A stretch of DNA of 59,914 bases from Corinectria fuckeliana (Eukaryota > Ascomycota > Sordariomycetes > Hypocreales > Nectriaceae). The stretch is from NCBI GenBank assembly GCA_019137255.1, contig WPDH01000188.1, forward strand, positions 1 through 59,914, given 5' to 3'. The notes beneath the pieces were generated by a model that was not told the DNA's origin, did no database searches, and saw nothing but the letters and a program-made list of their open reading frames with translations. A program made the position numbers and the translations under genes. Within the stretch, counting starts at the first letter, position 1; each line of letters opens with the position of its first letter. Of the stretch, positions 9,927 to 22,198 are shown piece by piece.

Positions 9927-12250
9927 ATGCTCTCGCGCCGCTTCATTCCCACCTGTGCCTCTAATTTTCTTTCGCTCTCTTCCTTTTCTTGGTCGCGCTC
10001 TGTTCCTCGTCGGTCCTCGTTAGTTTTCCAATCACCCGTGCCTGCTCCGTGGTATCTACAGCAACATCGACGACTACACCAACTGAAGCAGCAGCTTCAC
10101 CAACAAGCCCACAGCCCGAGATACCTTCACAACTCCGACAGCCACTACTCCACCAAGACCATGGCCTCGGTCGACACCAATGCGCTGGCTGCCCAGCTCG
10201 AGCGCCTCGGCCTCGACAAGGTCGACAAATATCCCAACTGCTTCCCCGAGATCAACCCCGCCGACCTCTACCGCTCCCACATCACCACCCTGATGCACCA
10301 AGTCACCGGCATTGACGCTGCCGTCATCTATCCCGCTGTTCAGTGGACCCAGTCCCTCGACAAGGGCGACGCCGTCGTCGCCGTCCCTGCCCTCCGAGTC
10401 AAGGGCAAGAAGCCCGCCGACTTGGCGGAGGAGTGGATTGCCAAGGTCAGTCACCAACAACTCTAGCCACACCACAACGGCGAATGAACCGACGCCATGG
10501 ATGCAAGACTGACTCCTCTACGCAGTTTCCCGAGTCGCCCTTGATCGAGAAGCCCACTGCCGTCGGCCCCTTCATGTCCTTCTTCTTCAAGCCCGCCGCG
10601 CTCACCAATATCCTCCTCCCCACCATCCGAGCCCGCGCCGAAACCTATGGCAAGAACCCTCGCTCTGGTCTGGTTGATCCCAACGACCCCAACTCTGGCA
10701 AGAAGAAGATGATTGTCGAGTTCTCCTCGCCCAACATCGCCAAGCCCTTCCATGCTGGCCACTTGCGAAGTACAATCATTGGCGGTTTCCTGTCCAAGTT
10801 GTACGATGGCGCTGGCTGGGATGTTACCCGAATCAACTATCTAGGTGACTGGGGCAAGCAGTACGGCTTGTTGGCTCTTGCCTGGGAGAAATGGGGCGAC
10901 GAGGCGGCCCTGTTGGCCGACCCCATCAACCATCTCTTCAACCTTTACGTCCGCATCAACCAGGACATGAGCGCGGAGAAGGAGATCATTGACCAGAAGA
11001 AGAACCTTGGTGAGGATGTCACCGAAATCCTTGCCAACTGTCTGGATGAGCAGGCCCGAAAATACTTCCGACGAATGACGGATGGTGATGCTGAAGCTGT
11101 TGCGCTCTGGAAACGATTCCGTGACCTCAGCATTGTCCGATATAAAAAGACTTACGCTCGCCTCAATATCGAGTTTGACGTCTACTCTGGAGAAAGCCAG
11201 GTCCCCGAGTCGGACATGGAGAATGCCGCCAAGGTCCTTAGCGAGAAGGGTGTCTCAGAGGACTCTGATGGCGCCGTTCTCATCGACTTCTCGAAACATG
11301 TCCCCGGAAAGCCTGGAAAGGGCCTCGAGAAGGCCGTTATCCGAAAGAGGGACGGAACTGCTCTGTATCTGACACGAGATATCAGTGAGCTTCTGAACCG
11401 ACAGAAGCAGTACAATTTCGACCACATCATTTACGTTGTCGCTTCAGCCCAGGACCTGCATCTCAAGCAGCTCTTCAAGACCATCGAGCTCATGGGCCAC
11501 GAGGATATCGCCAAGAAGTGCCAGCACATCAACTTCGGCCTTGTTCTGGGCATGAGCACCCGAAAGGGAACCGTCAAATTCCTCGACGACATTCTCCGGG
11601 ATGTAGGGGACACCATGCACGAAGTCATGAAGAAGAACCAGGCCAAGTACTCCCAGATTGAGGACCCCGCGGCTGTTGCCGATATCCTCGGTATCAGCAG
11701 TGTTATGGTTCAAGACATGTCTGGAAAGCGGTTCGTATCCACTGGCCCTTTTAGGAACCAGTATTTTGCTAACTGTCGCAGAATCAACAACTACAAATTC
11801 AACATGGAGGCCATGACCTCGTTTGAGGGCGACACCGGTCCCTACCTGCAGTATGCTCATGCTCGTCTCTGCTCAATCCGACGAAAGGTTGGCCTCAGCG
11901 ACGAGGAGCTGGATAGCGCTGATCTCAGCCTCCTGACCGAGAAGCACGCTACGGACCTGGTCCGCTTTTTGGGCCAGTGGCCCGATGTCGTTCAGAACAC
12001 GCTGAAGACGCTGGAGCCTACGACCATTTTGACGTACCTCTTCAAGATGAGTCACGCCCTCAGCTCTAGCTACGACCATCTGCGAATCGTTGGCAGTGAG
12101 AAGGAGCTCCAGAAGGCCCGCATGGCCCTGTATGACTCGGCTCGAATTGTGCTGAGCAACGGCATGAAGCTGTTGGGCCTAACGCCTGTAAACCGGTATG
12201 TTACTTGTGTTCCATCACACTGGCCAATGCTAACACAAAGCAGAATGTAA
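9927..12250 (+). CDS. Arginyl-tRNA synthetase, probably dual mitochondrial and cytosolic
   Basis: Exons 9927-10445, 10526-11730, 11782-12195 and 12244-12250 give 714 residues from the first ATG, or 636 from an in-frame ATG at 10161. The enzyme charges tRNA-Arg. It shows the class I HAGH signature (His171 in the short form), MSTRKGTVKF in the KMSKS position, QDMSGKRINNYKFN after splicing, FEGDTGPYLQYAHAR, and the family's C-terminal NRM, coded by a 7-bp last exon. The long form begins MLSRRFIPTCAS and is rich in Arg and Ser, as mitochondrial presequences are. The short form starts MASVDTN in a strong context (A at -3, G at +4), while the upstream ATG is weak. Leaky scanning could thus supply both compartments. 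An in-frame ATG at 9786 is also open but gives a poor presequence. Introns 2 and 3 (51 and 48 bp) are 3n without stops. Confidence 0.93.
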
Positions 12251-13534
12251 AGGATCCGAGTTCTGAAAACGCCTAGATGGCATAGAAGAGTAGACATACG
12301 CTGAGACTGTTCCAGCCGTGATCTCATGGATATCTAGGTCGCTGTCGATAATATACGAGAGCATGAAAAGTGAATTTTAATATACCCAATACTTCGTCCA
12401 CAGTCTTTGATCTGGACATGTAGCTGTCATCAAGTCTCCAGCGATGCCCCCCCCTTACAAATCCGCCCCGACAACTTGGCGAAGGTGTGCTTCTGGTACC
12501 GAGCCTTGACCGCTGGTTACTTGGATCACTTCTTCCATGAGACTATAATGTGGGCATTGACTGATGTGACTGCTCGTATCTTTTGCGAGGGGCGACATGG
12601 TTGAGTGTGATGAAAATAAGTGATCATCATGGTATCGAAGCCAATGGTGCGCCACACAGCACGGCCGCACCGGGCTGTTGTCTAGTGCTCGCCGAGGCGA
12701 CTGCAACCTTATGTACAATGTTGAAACTGTCACCCGCGAAAACAAGCCACACAAAAGTCGCGAGGTCAAGCTTGCCGTCAAGCTAAGGATTATGTGGCCA
12801 TCACCATCACACTTTGGAGACTTCATGGCCATGTATGGTTCACCCGGGGACAATCCATGAGCTTGCATTGCAGCATCTAGCTCGTCGGATGCATGAATTG
12901 CAGGGGAGGGGGAAAGCCATCTCGCAAGTTTGAACAAACCTAGGAAGGACTTTTGTCTGTTGAGGGGCATGCAGCTTCGGTTCCGGCTCGCTGGGACAGA
13001 CGCAGACGAGTTCCGCCAATGGGTACGGCGTATACTGCATCCGAGGGGATCAAGAGACGGAAACGGCACCTTGAGTGGAGTCTGCGCCTCGTGTTGTCGG
13101 CATGTTGGACTCGGAATAGTAGGGGACCCCGGAGGATGCGGCAGGACGTTGGCGAGGAGCGCTGCGGCACGCGGACATGGACATGGACATGGCTGATATT
13201 AGGGGGCTGATGGAAGATGCAACGTTGGGACAGACAGACAGGTGACAGGGGCAACTTGACCTTTGAGAAGAACTGACTAGGTTTAGGCATGGCACACTTA
13301 TCGGACACACGGCTGCAAGTCTGAGATGTGCTGAAGTACGTCTGGCATAGATCAACAGCAGCAGGGGTTTTGCACCGTTCTTAAGGCGTCTTTATAACCT
13401 TGTCGAACATGTTCCGGGCGTGTTGAACGACTATTGAATAAAGGTGCCTGCGTCTTTATTCGCTGCTATGTACAATTTACCGTACTCTGTCCGTTCTAAA
13501 CTAGAAGGAGGTTTGCAAGGTACAGCCAGCTACC
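12251..13534. other. Intergenic region, no gene seen
   Basis: This lies between the convergent arginyl-tRNA synthetase and DAL5-type permease genes. The longest frame is a 204-codon minus-strand ORF at 12455-13069 with no recognisable domain and competing frames on the other strand. I do not call it a gene. Confidence 0.5.
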
Positions 13535-15076
13535 TTACAGAGTGAATCTAAAGCTTGGGTGCCAGTCACCCATGTTCTTACGGTTCGCGTCAGGCAGATT
13601 CAGCCTGCTATCGCGAGCGCCTTCCGCGCGCTTCTTGTTCTCTCTCCACATGCAGACGACCATGACGGTCGCCGCGAGCGTGCCCATCCACAACATGCCC
13701 AGGGCCGTGCCGTAGCCGGTCTTGTAGGTAGGGCTCTCCGTCACGAGGAAGATGTTGGCGCCGACGATGCCGGCAACGTTGCCCAGGGTGACCTGGATGG
13801 CGGAGCCAAACGCGCGCTTCCAGTGGCCCGAGAGGTTGTTCTGCAGCCACGCCAGACAGATGGGCGTGGCCATGTAGCCGCCGGCGTTGATGAGGAAGAC
13901 GGCGGCGAACTTGTAGTCGCGGGACTTGTCGGCCTGCTGCAGGAGCATGGCGTAGCCGACGGTGGCGATGCACGCGCCGCCGAGCACGAAGCCGTACCGG
14001 TGCTTGGTCTTGTCCGACAGCCAGGCCGAGATGAGCATGCACCCGGCCGAGAGCACGTAGACGGGGATGGTGCGGATCTGGGCGTCCTGGGCGACCCAGC
14101 CGAACTCGAGCAGGATGGTGGGCATGAAGAAGACGCCGGCGTACCCCGTGGTGCCGATGCCCATGTACATGAAGGCGCCCAGCCAGATCTTCCAGTCGGC
14201 GAGGATGCGCGTGTAGGCGAACTTGTCGAGCGTGTCCATGCGGCAGTCGTCGCCGGCGTCGTCGGCCAGGCGGCGCTGCACGAGCAGCTTCTCCTCGGCG
14301 GAGAGGAAGCGCGCCTGCTCGGGCCAGTCGGCGATGACGAAGACGGCGATGATGGACAGGAAGGACGTGATGGCGCCCTCGATGATGAAGATCCACCGCC
14401 ACGCGCTCATGCCCTTGTCGCCGCCCAGCCGCGCGATGCCGTAGGCTAGTAGGCCGCCAAAGGCGCCGCCGATCAGCGTGCTGCAGAAGAAGAAGGACAT
14501 GCGCTTCTGGAACTCGTGGCGCTTGTAGTACATGGACGTGACGTAGATGATGCCGGGGAGCACGCCGGCCTCGAAGACGCCGAGCAGGAAGCGCAGGGCG
14601 ACGAGGGAGCCGAAGGAGTGGACGAAGCCCATGCACATGTTGATGATGCCCCAGAGGAACATGAGGCCGGAGAGGTACAGCGAAGGGCGCATCCTCCGGA
14701 TGATCATGTTGGAGGGGACCTCGAGGAGGATGTACGGAACAAAGTAGACCTGGTCCTCGTTAGATTACAGGTCCGTTTGGTGGTGTGGATTGCCGAATGG
14801 GCGATGACTTACAAAGAGGGCAATGTTGAAGCGGCTGCCGGAAAGGTCGATTTCTTCAGTCATGCCTTGGATCCGCGCATTGCTGATGTTGATGCGATCC
14901 AGGAAAGACATCATGTAGATGATGAACAAGGGCGGGTAGATGTACAGGTCCAGCTTCATCAGCAGCTTGCTCTCGACCTTGGGGTCGATGGGCGCGAAGT
15001 CGGCCGAGGTGGGCGTGCTGGGGACATGCTGCTCGTCCGACAACACTGCGTCCGTCTTGCCTTCGCTGAGTGACAT
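13535..15076 (-). CDS. MFS transporter, anion:cation symporter (DAL5/TNA1-like) family
   Basis: Two exons (15076-14813 and 14749-13535) encode 492 residues, normal for this family. The 63-bp intron joins NIALF to VYFVPYILLEVPSNM, a hallmark of fungal DAL5-type permeases. FLDRINISNARIQG in segment 1 and RFLLGVFEAGVLPG also match. About twelve membrane helices are expected, with the usual long hydrophilic N-terminus. Members import organic anions such as allantoate, nicotinate, pantothenate or biotin-like compounds; the substrate cannot be read from sequence. The start ATG at 15076 fits the family's N-terminal length. Confidence 0.9.
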
Positions 15077-15524
15077 ATCGGATGGAGCTCAGAGTTAAGG
15101 AGCGAAGATTTGAGAAAGAAGAAGAAATGGAGGGAATTCAGGTTGAGTAAAAATGAGGAGGAGGAGGAGGGGATATAAGGTGGGTGAAGGACGAGACACT
15201 GTCTGCGTCGAGTGGTGTTGGAGTGAAGATCAACTTCTCCTCGTGTAGTACAGGTGACTGGTCTGCAGGAAGCACACTGCAGGAAGCCAAATGGACGGGT
15301 GATGATCAGATGGGAAGCAGATAACTCCTCGAGGACAAGCAGCAGGATGGCCGAGTCAGATATACCGACTCTTCCCCAAGTCTGTTCCATATCTCCTGCA
15401 ACGCCGCCAGGGGCCGAAGATGGATCAATATCTGCAGGGCACTAAGAGCATCCATCGTTGCCGGTTTCGCCTCCTGTTTCCGGAACCTGATGGCACGTTG
15501 CTGGCAAGGGGAGTCGGGACTCGT

Positions 15525-15555
<31 letters not shown>

Positions 15556-18500
15556 GNNTGCCCCCCCCCCCCCCCCCCCGAACCGGTGGCTTGGAGCGGT
15601 TTGTCTCCGCGGCACCTGTTCACTAGAACTGTCTAGTTGGTTTCTTGGCCCGATGGGGAGGAGACCCGAGATGGGAAAGGACCGGACAGGCCGTCTGGGT
15701 CGCATTGGGAACTGGTCGATATTGAAGCTGACTTGCTGCTATCGTCCGAGGAAGATAGTCCAGGCCACACATCCTTCGTACATGCTGAGCCCGAGAGCGG
15801 CAAGTGTCCATGGGGACTCCTCAGTGGGGTGGTGTTGTGGGGAGATGATCGTGGCAGGGAGCCCAGAACAAGTCGTGGGTGATGGACGCTAAGGTAGATA
15901 GGCAATGGGGGCCTCCCGATCAACCAACAATGGCGCACGAAGCACGAATAGCGCGAATAAAGATGTCCCCGCCTCCGAGTCGAGATGTCGTCGTCGGCCG
16001 ATCAAGGGATCCCCTCCCCGGGCCGGCGAGGTGTGGGTCAGCGAAGCCCGTTGCGGTATGAGAAGAAGAGGAAGAAAGGCCGGGGGTTACTCAACCTCCA
16101 AAGTGACGAGGATGTGTTGCAAATTGGCCCAGGGGGGGGTTTCTCTAATACGTGATAGGTCGGCGTCCGAAGGCGGCGGATTGTCGACACAGTGGAAGGG
16201 CACACGGTCCGAATGCATATCGCAACATCGCCGATTCGGTTATGAGTCGTAATGGGTGTGCAATGCACTCGGTTCAGGGCTCACATGGCATACGTAGATG
16301 GGGCCAGATGCGGCTTTGCACGTGGATGTTTAGAGGAAACGGTCGACTCTTACTATCCTCGTGGTTCTCTAAGATGAGGATGCGGCGTTGGCCCCTTGCA
16401 TAGGTCGTCAAGTCCTATCCAGCTCTTCGCCATGTTTGGAACCCTCACCTTGGTTGTCATCCTAGTTGAAGTGATTATCACCTTGCCTGAAAAGTCGGCC
16501 GTCACCAACGAACTGACCAACCGTTGAAGAAAGACGCCACAGAGTAGCAAGTAGAGCATCAGAGTGGCAGAAGTGACAACTGCCGCCCAGAGTCGCATTG
16601 AAGGAAATCCTCCAAACAAATGCCCACAGACAGCCCCGGCACAACGTTTAGATGTCACGAATGGGCTGACAGAAAAGCCCTAGTCCCGCCCCGAAACAAG
16701 TCGACATTGTGCAAGCCCATGTACATACCGGATGCCAATGTGGCCAGTGCCGTTCGTTAGCGGGCGCTTCTCGTCCGTCCCCCTGTCTATCGAAAGGCAT
16801 TTCCTTTTCAGAAGCCCACTCGAGAAGACAAAGATGTTAACGGCTGGTTAGCTGTTGATCTTGGCTGGACCCTAGATCCCGGCTCAAGTTGCGGGGCCTG
16901 GCAGGCACACCAACACAGAGTCGCATTCTCAGCATCTGATGCTTGCAATCCCCCCGGTCGCCAGGGACCAGGATCTGCAGGAACAGGGGATTTCGTAAGA
17001 GACCCCATCACTTTCTGATCCGTCAGTCTTTGAGCTTTCCAACGGGCCGCCGGCTTCCCTCCTTCCTAACCGCAGTCCGTCGTCCGATGGGGTTATGCGG
17101 CCATCGCTCCCGCTTCCCCAGAGCTCCAGGCGCGGTGTTGATCTTGCCCCCTAATCCACTCGCCTTGCGAGCGGATCGACCATATCTCTTGTAGATCCGA
17201 CTGGCCATCTCGCGGAGTAAGTAGAGAACTGAAAAGGCGGTTCGGATCCGACGACGCTCCGTCCGGGACGGCACCGGGGGATATCTCTCATTCCCAGCTT
17301 CTCAATTCACACCGCGCCACTTCGTCTATGCGCACGTTATCACACACACAATGCAATCCAGCTTCCATGCTACCGGTACTCCTCTGCCACGGTGGCGGCA
17401 TGGGTAACTTGCACATCCAACCCGACAGCCAACCAATCCGAGGCGAGATTGATGTGGCGAGACGGGCGTGAAAGAAATCCCACGACCAACACCGAACATT
17501 TCTCAGCCGGGTATTCCATGACGAGGTCCACAGAAATGCAACGGGCGAGCCGGGGTCACTTTCTTCGTGATAGTATCCGTCAAGTGCAACGCTGCGTGTG
17601 CGCATAACGCATCCTATGGCCGTAGGATCCGCAGCTAGGCCCCTGGTGTTTCGTCTGTGCGGAATACTGGCACAGTGACCGAAGGAACTGGCATGATAGG
17701 ATCATGTTGGCCGTCCAGGAAATCATCTGTGAACAATATCGCAGATCTTATGAAGCACGCTGACACCAGTAGAACTGGCGGATCGAGGCACGGGCGGCTG
17801 GTTCAGTTTGGAGTAGCCCAGCTGCCTGGTACTGCGAGCCATGGACTCTGTGCCATCAACGGCCAACGTTTTGAGTGAAATTAGCCTTTGCTCTCGACAC
17901 AAACCCGTGGCCTGAATGGAACTGACGTTTGCTGTAGGGTTTAGATCTGGGGCATTGCCGCACCACCCATCCCTTGTCTTTGAAAGGCGCAATCCCCGTC
18001 CGCCTCGGCGCGGCATCTGAATCTGTTTACCCTGACGAGTCATCGTGCCGGCATATGCCAGTCATCCCACCTCGACAACGCTCAACTTGGCGCCATATGC
18101 TGCTGTGCTGCCCACCGAAAGCCCGCAATGCGAGTTGGAAAGCCACCACTTCCCGGCTGAGTGGGCTCAGTCTCAGGAGAGATCCTCCTCCACCTCCTGC
18201 GATCTTAATCCAGGTCCGGGGCAGTAGCTGAGCTACTCCGTTCAGTACAGATTCCGTCGTTGACGCCCACCTTCCACGATAGGAGGGATCTTCGGTCCAG
18301 ACGCGGGTGAGTACGCAAATCCTCGGCAGCTTAACAAGCCCAATAACTATGCACCTCATGGGTATGGCTGAAAAAGCAAAAGTCCCTTGTCTGAAGGCTC
18401 GGGGTCTCTGTTGAGCCGTTACGGAATAATATCACTTGCGGAGCAACTCTGTGTCCTAACTGGCCACGGGATATGCCCGATTGTGGCACCTGCAACAAGG

Positions 18501-19143
18501 CTCTTGCTCCTCCAGAGAGCTGTAGGAGGACGTGGGTCGGTCCTCGAAGCCACTCTTCCTGTCTCCGCCAAGATGTCGAGCTTCGCTCGGCCGACCCCTG
18601 AATGAGCGGGATCCGCCTCGTTCCCCTTTGTCAGATTCGCCTGCAAGCCAAGCTAAATTTCAACTCGCATGCTCGAACCACTCCGCGTTTTGACTTCCCT
18701 GATGGCGGACAAGGATGACTTGGATGGAAACACCCCTCCATTGGACTTCTTCCAACGAAGCACACGTCATATGGAAGTTGTGGAAGAAGAAAGTACACGC
18801 GCACGTACACTCATCTTAGTACGTGCTTTTTCGAGCGCAAAAGGGCCACAGTACGCCTTGCCCTACTTCCAGGACCGGCTCGGAGGTCATGAGACCATCC
18901 TCTGGACCGTATATCACCCTGAATGTGATCCTTTTGAGCTGGTGCTGCCACTCAGTCCCCTGCCTCCGACACAGCGTCCGTTGGTTCTCGACTTACAGGA
19001 GGCTGTCGCTGCTTCTGCCTTCAAGGAAGCGTGCTCTCATATATCTTGGGGACCCCGACGACGATCCTCGACTTGACGCCAACCCCCTGGACGAAGCTCT
19101 GACAAGCCCCATACGAAAAGAACCAGAAAATCCATCATTCAGC
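15077..19143. other. Intergenic region with assembly gap, no gene seen
   Basis: This is a 4 kb stretch with only short overlapping frames. It includes a C homopolymer interrupted by two undetermined bases (15529-15579). I see no domain, tRNA or clear repeat. A 135-codon ORF at 18669-19076 overlaps the likely 5' leader of the next gene and has no recognisable content. Confidence 0.5.
15529..15579. other. Poly-C run with NN assembly gap
   Basis: There are 27 C, then G, NN at 15557-15558, TG, then 19 C. This looks like a joined or under-resolved homopolymer; true length and content are unknown. Confidence 0.85.
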
Positions 19144-20451
19144 ATGGCGACCGATAGCGTAGACCAGGACGCTAGCAACGCGCATATGCTGTATATCCCC
19201 ATAGCCGTCTTTGGCGTAATCTGCCCGGTGTTGGTTGTCACGAGGGTATGGTCTCGCCTCAGGAAGGGTGGGCATCTTGGTGCCGATGACTATGCCATCT
19301 TCGCATCTCTGGTTAGTTATGACTTGTGTAATATTGACAGAGCCAAGCTCCCTCCTAACGTCCTTTCTGAGCAGCTCTTCGCGTTGTTATCGAGCGCAGT
19401 GGAGATTGCATGTAAGCACGACGGCGAACACGACAGCTTGAACGGTTAGCTGACTTCCCTTCCCCTAGCTTGCCATTTCGGATTTGGTCGACACATCAAG
19501 ACGCTGAAGCCTGCAGACAAAATTGAGGCCCTGAAGGTCAGTTAATCTCCACCCGGTCCGTTCTCGATTGCCTCAACTTCTCTGACATGGCATCTTATGC
19601 AAACGCAGTACTTCTACGTGTGTCAAATCACGTACAAAGCGTGCATCAACCTGACCAAATGCTCAATTCTCTTGCTTTACCTGCGAATCTTTGGCAAGAT
19701 CAGGTGGTTCAAGTGGCTCTGCTGGCTCTTGATCATAAGCGTCTTCACCTACTGCGTGGCTTCCGTTATAGTCACCATCTTCCAGTGTAACCCGGTCCCG
19801 CGAGCATACAACAAAGACATCGACGGGGTATGCATCGACAGCGGACGGTTCTGGTACGCCAATTCCGGGTTCTCGATCGCGACGGACATCGTCATTCTCT
19901 TCATGCCCATGGCGCTGGTCTATCAGCTGCAGATTCAACGAGCCCAGAAGGTAGCCCTGGTCATTGTCTTTGCCCTGGGAGGATTCGTTGTCGTTACATC
20001 CTGTCTTCGAGTGACGACCATCGACATCGCCGCCACCACGAACGACCTGACGTATGACCTCTCCTCGACGATGTGGACAGTCATCGAAATGAACGTGGCG
20101 ATTGTCTGTGCATGCCTCCCAATGATCCGACCTGTCATCGTCAAGTTGTTCCCCAAGCTCATGCCTAAGAGCAGCAGCAACAACCACCAGTATGGGCCGT
20201 CAAGCTACGGCACCAAGTCCTTCGCAACACATAGCCAGGCGCGAGACAAGAACGAATGGATTCAGATCGACGGAAACGGCGGCATACCACTGCATCCCAT
20301 AAAGAAGCCCGGATCTACTGGCAGCGAGGAGAGCATATTGGCTGCAACAACCATCCAAAGCGGGCCAAGCGATGGAAATGCGTGGCAAAACGGCCAGGAA
20401 AGCTCTATTCAGAAGACGGTGCAATACTCGGTCGAGTACTCTCCCAAGTGA
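19144..20451 (+). CDS. Rhodopsin/PTH11-like seven-helix membrane protein
   Basis: Four exons (19144-19311, 19375-19411, 19469-19536, 19609-20451) encode 371 residues. The spliced product reads through typical features of the fungal rhodopsin-domain family: VTRVWSR and GADDYAIF after helix 1, FGFGRH between helices 2 and 3, CINLTKCSILLLYLRIF in helix 3, IFQCNPVP and the NSGFSIATDIVILFMP segment. Seven helices are followed by a hydrophilic cytoplasmic tail from about residue 285. Exon 2 is only 37 bp. Members of this group include PTH11-like receptors, but ligands are unknown for nearly all. ATG at 19144 gives an extracellular N-terminus of about 17 residues before helix 1. An AATAAA follows at 20528. 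Confidence 0.88.
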
Positions 20452-22198
20452 GCGACAGCAGCAGCACGGTATTATTTGGAGATTTTCTACTGCGAGGCGA
20501 ATCACGGCGTGTGATGACTGATGGTGTAAATAAATCTCGGCGGATAATGTCAACAGGTTCGTCCACTAGACGAGTAGTCGGTCTCCGGCGTATTGGATAG
20601 GTAGGTAGACATCAATGGATGCAACTCTCTGGCGCCTTTGGGAGCCGCATGAAGAATCTCGCCCACTAAGCACTTGCGGGTAGTTGAGCGAATTGGCCTT
20701 GACGTAATGCCGCTAGGTGCAAGAACGGACGCCGGGATGTGATGACAGTTATCACATCGAGTTTCCACCTGTTGCACGATCGGCGCTCAGGTCGGCCGAC
20801 CGATGAAGGGGTGACAGTCTAAAGTTACTCCGTGCAAACCCGATCTTCAGGACAGCTCATAGATTAGTCAGTACAAAGCCAGCCATTCGGCCTGTCCCGT
20901 AATCATACAAATGGGCCGCTGTTGACCACGATTAAACGACTGCCCACGAGCTTTTAGCTTCTGCCTCGAGTTCGGCCGGAGGTTTATTCGAGAGCCAAGT
21001 TCTGAGCCTCACAAAGCATCAGGTTGCAATGCGGGGTTTCGCGCATGAGTCGAAAACTGAACATTGGATCCAGCGGATCAGGGAGAGGGCCTTATCCCCG
21101 CTGCTGTGCGTGCCTTAGGGCCAAGAGACGTCGTCGAAAATGGAGTCAGTTCCGGGGTCCCCAGCACGATCGACGGCTATGATTAGGCTGGCTCGGGGAC
21201 ACGGGAGGCTGGTTCCGCCAACGAGTCGTGGCGACAGCGGGCTGCTTCGGGGATTCTTCAAGTCCCTGCCAGGATGGAGGATGGGGCCGGACCGGCAGTC
21301 ACCTGTGGTTAAGACGGGTTTCGAGTCCTCAATTACCGTGGCTTGGTTCGATATCAGTAGCTAGCGAGTAAGAGCGTCGAGCAGCACGCCGAGTAGTGCG
21401 TCCTAGGTACCTTCGCCAGAGGTGCTTCGCTTCTGGAGTCGCTTTCGAGATGCATACAACGTAGTTGCAACGGATCGTCGTCGCCGGTTTGCGAGTTCTG
21501 GCACAAGGTTAATTGGCTGGGGTTGCACTCCGTGTTATTAACAAGAATTCAGCGGCGTTAGAAGATGATGAATCGAGCGGATCTTTTGTGGATCCTCCAT
21601 CTTCTCACAAAGCAGCCGTGAGTGTCGTGAGGCTGGTACATAACAGCTTTTTGGTACTTTCACGAGACTGAGCACGGGATACTTCTCGTGTAGATGGAGT
21701 TGAGGTCTCGTGATCACGTAGAACGGAACAGGAAGAACAATTACCCAATTCCAGCAGATTATCAGGCGCGTGCTATCACATCACACCAGCCAATCAGATA
21801 ACTGCTGATCTTCAGGCAGCAGCTTTTTGTACCATCGCGATTCCAAGGAATGGCCGCAATGAGGCCGCGACGCAGATCCGCTGCAGGCACCGAGATAACA
21901 GCTCTCATTTGTATCAACGAGAATCCCGAGCTCGTCGAGCTCGTTGACTCTGCTTCGGATTTCCTGCGGTTTAAAGGGATACTTTTTTTTGGCCCAGATT
22001 CTCCAATCTCAAGATCATGCCGATGGCCGGCGTTAGCTCCGCAGCGCGCCTCTTTTGAGCCTCACTAAATTCAGTTCCCCGCCTCAGCCCCCGTCCTACT
22101 GCATCACCTCACACGGCCAATCGTCCCCACGCCATTGGAGGCGAAACAACAAGCCTCGCTCTCGCAGCGAAGTAGCGGGCCCGGAAGCCAAAGTTACC
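20452..22198. other. Intergenic region, no gene seen
   Basis: This 1.7 kb stretch between two plus-strand genes has only short frames. It should hold the 3' end of the rhodopsin-like gene and the promoter of the HeLo-like/kinase/protease gene. Confidence 0.55.

Noticed and set aside
12455..13069. 204-codon minus-strand frame downstream of arginyl-tRNA synthetase
   Set aside because: No domain, no consistent codon pattern, competing frames on the other strand.
13559..14449. Long plus-strand frame opposite the DAL5-type permease (296 codons)
   Set aside because: It is the mirror frame of GC-rich coding sequence; the permease on the minus strand has clear family motifs and a proper intron.
18669..19076. 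135-codon frame upstream of the rhodopsin-like gene
   Set aside because: Lies in the probable leader of that gene and shows no protein-like features.
21290..21345. GGTTTCGAGTCCTCA resembling a tRNA B box
   Set aside because: No matching A box, acceptor stem or anticodon arm could be folded around it.
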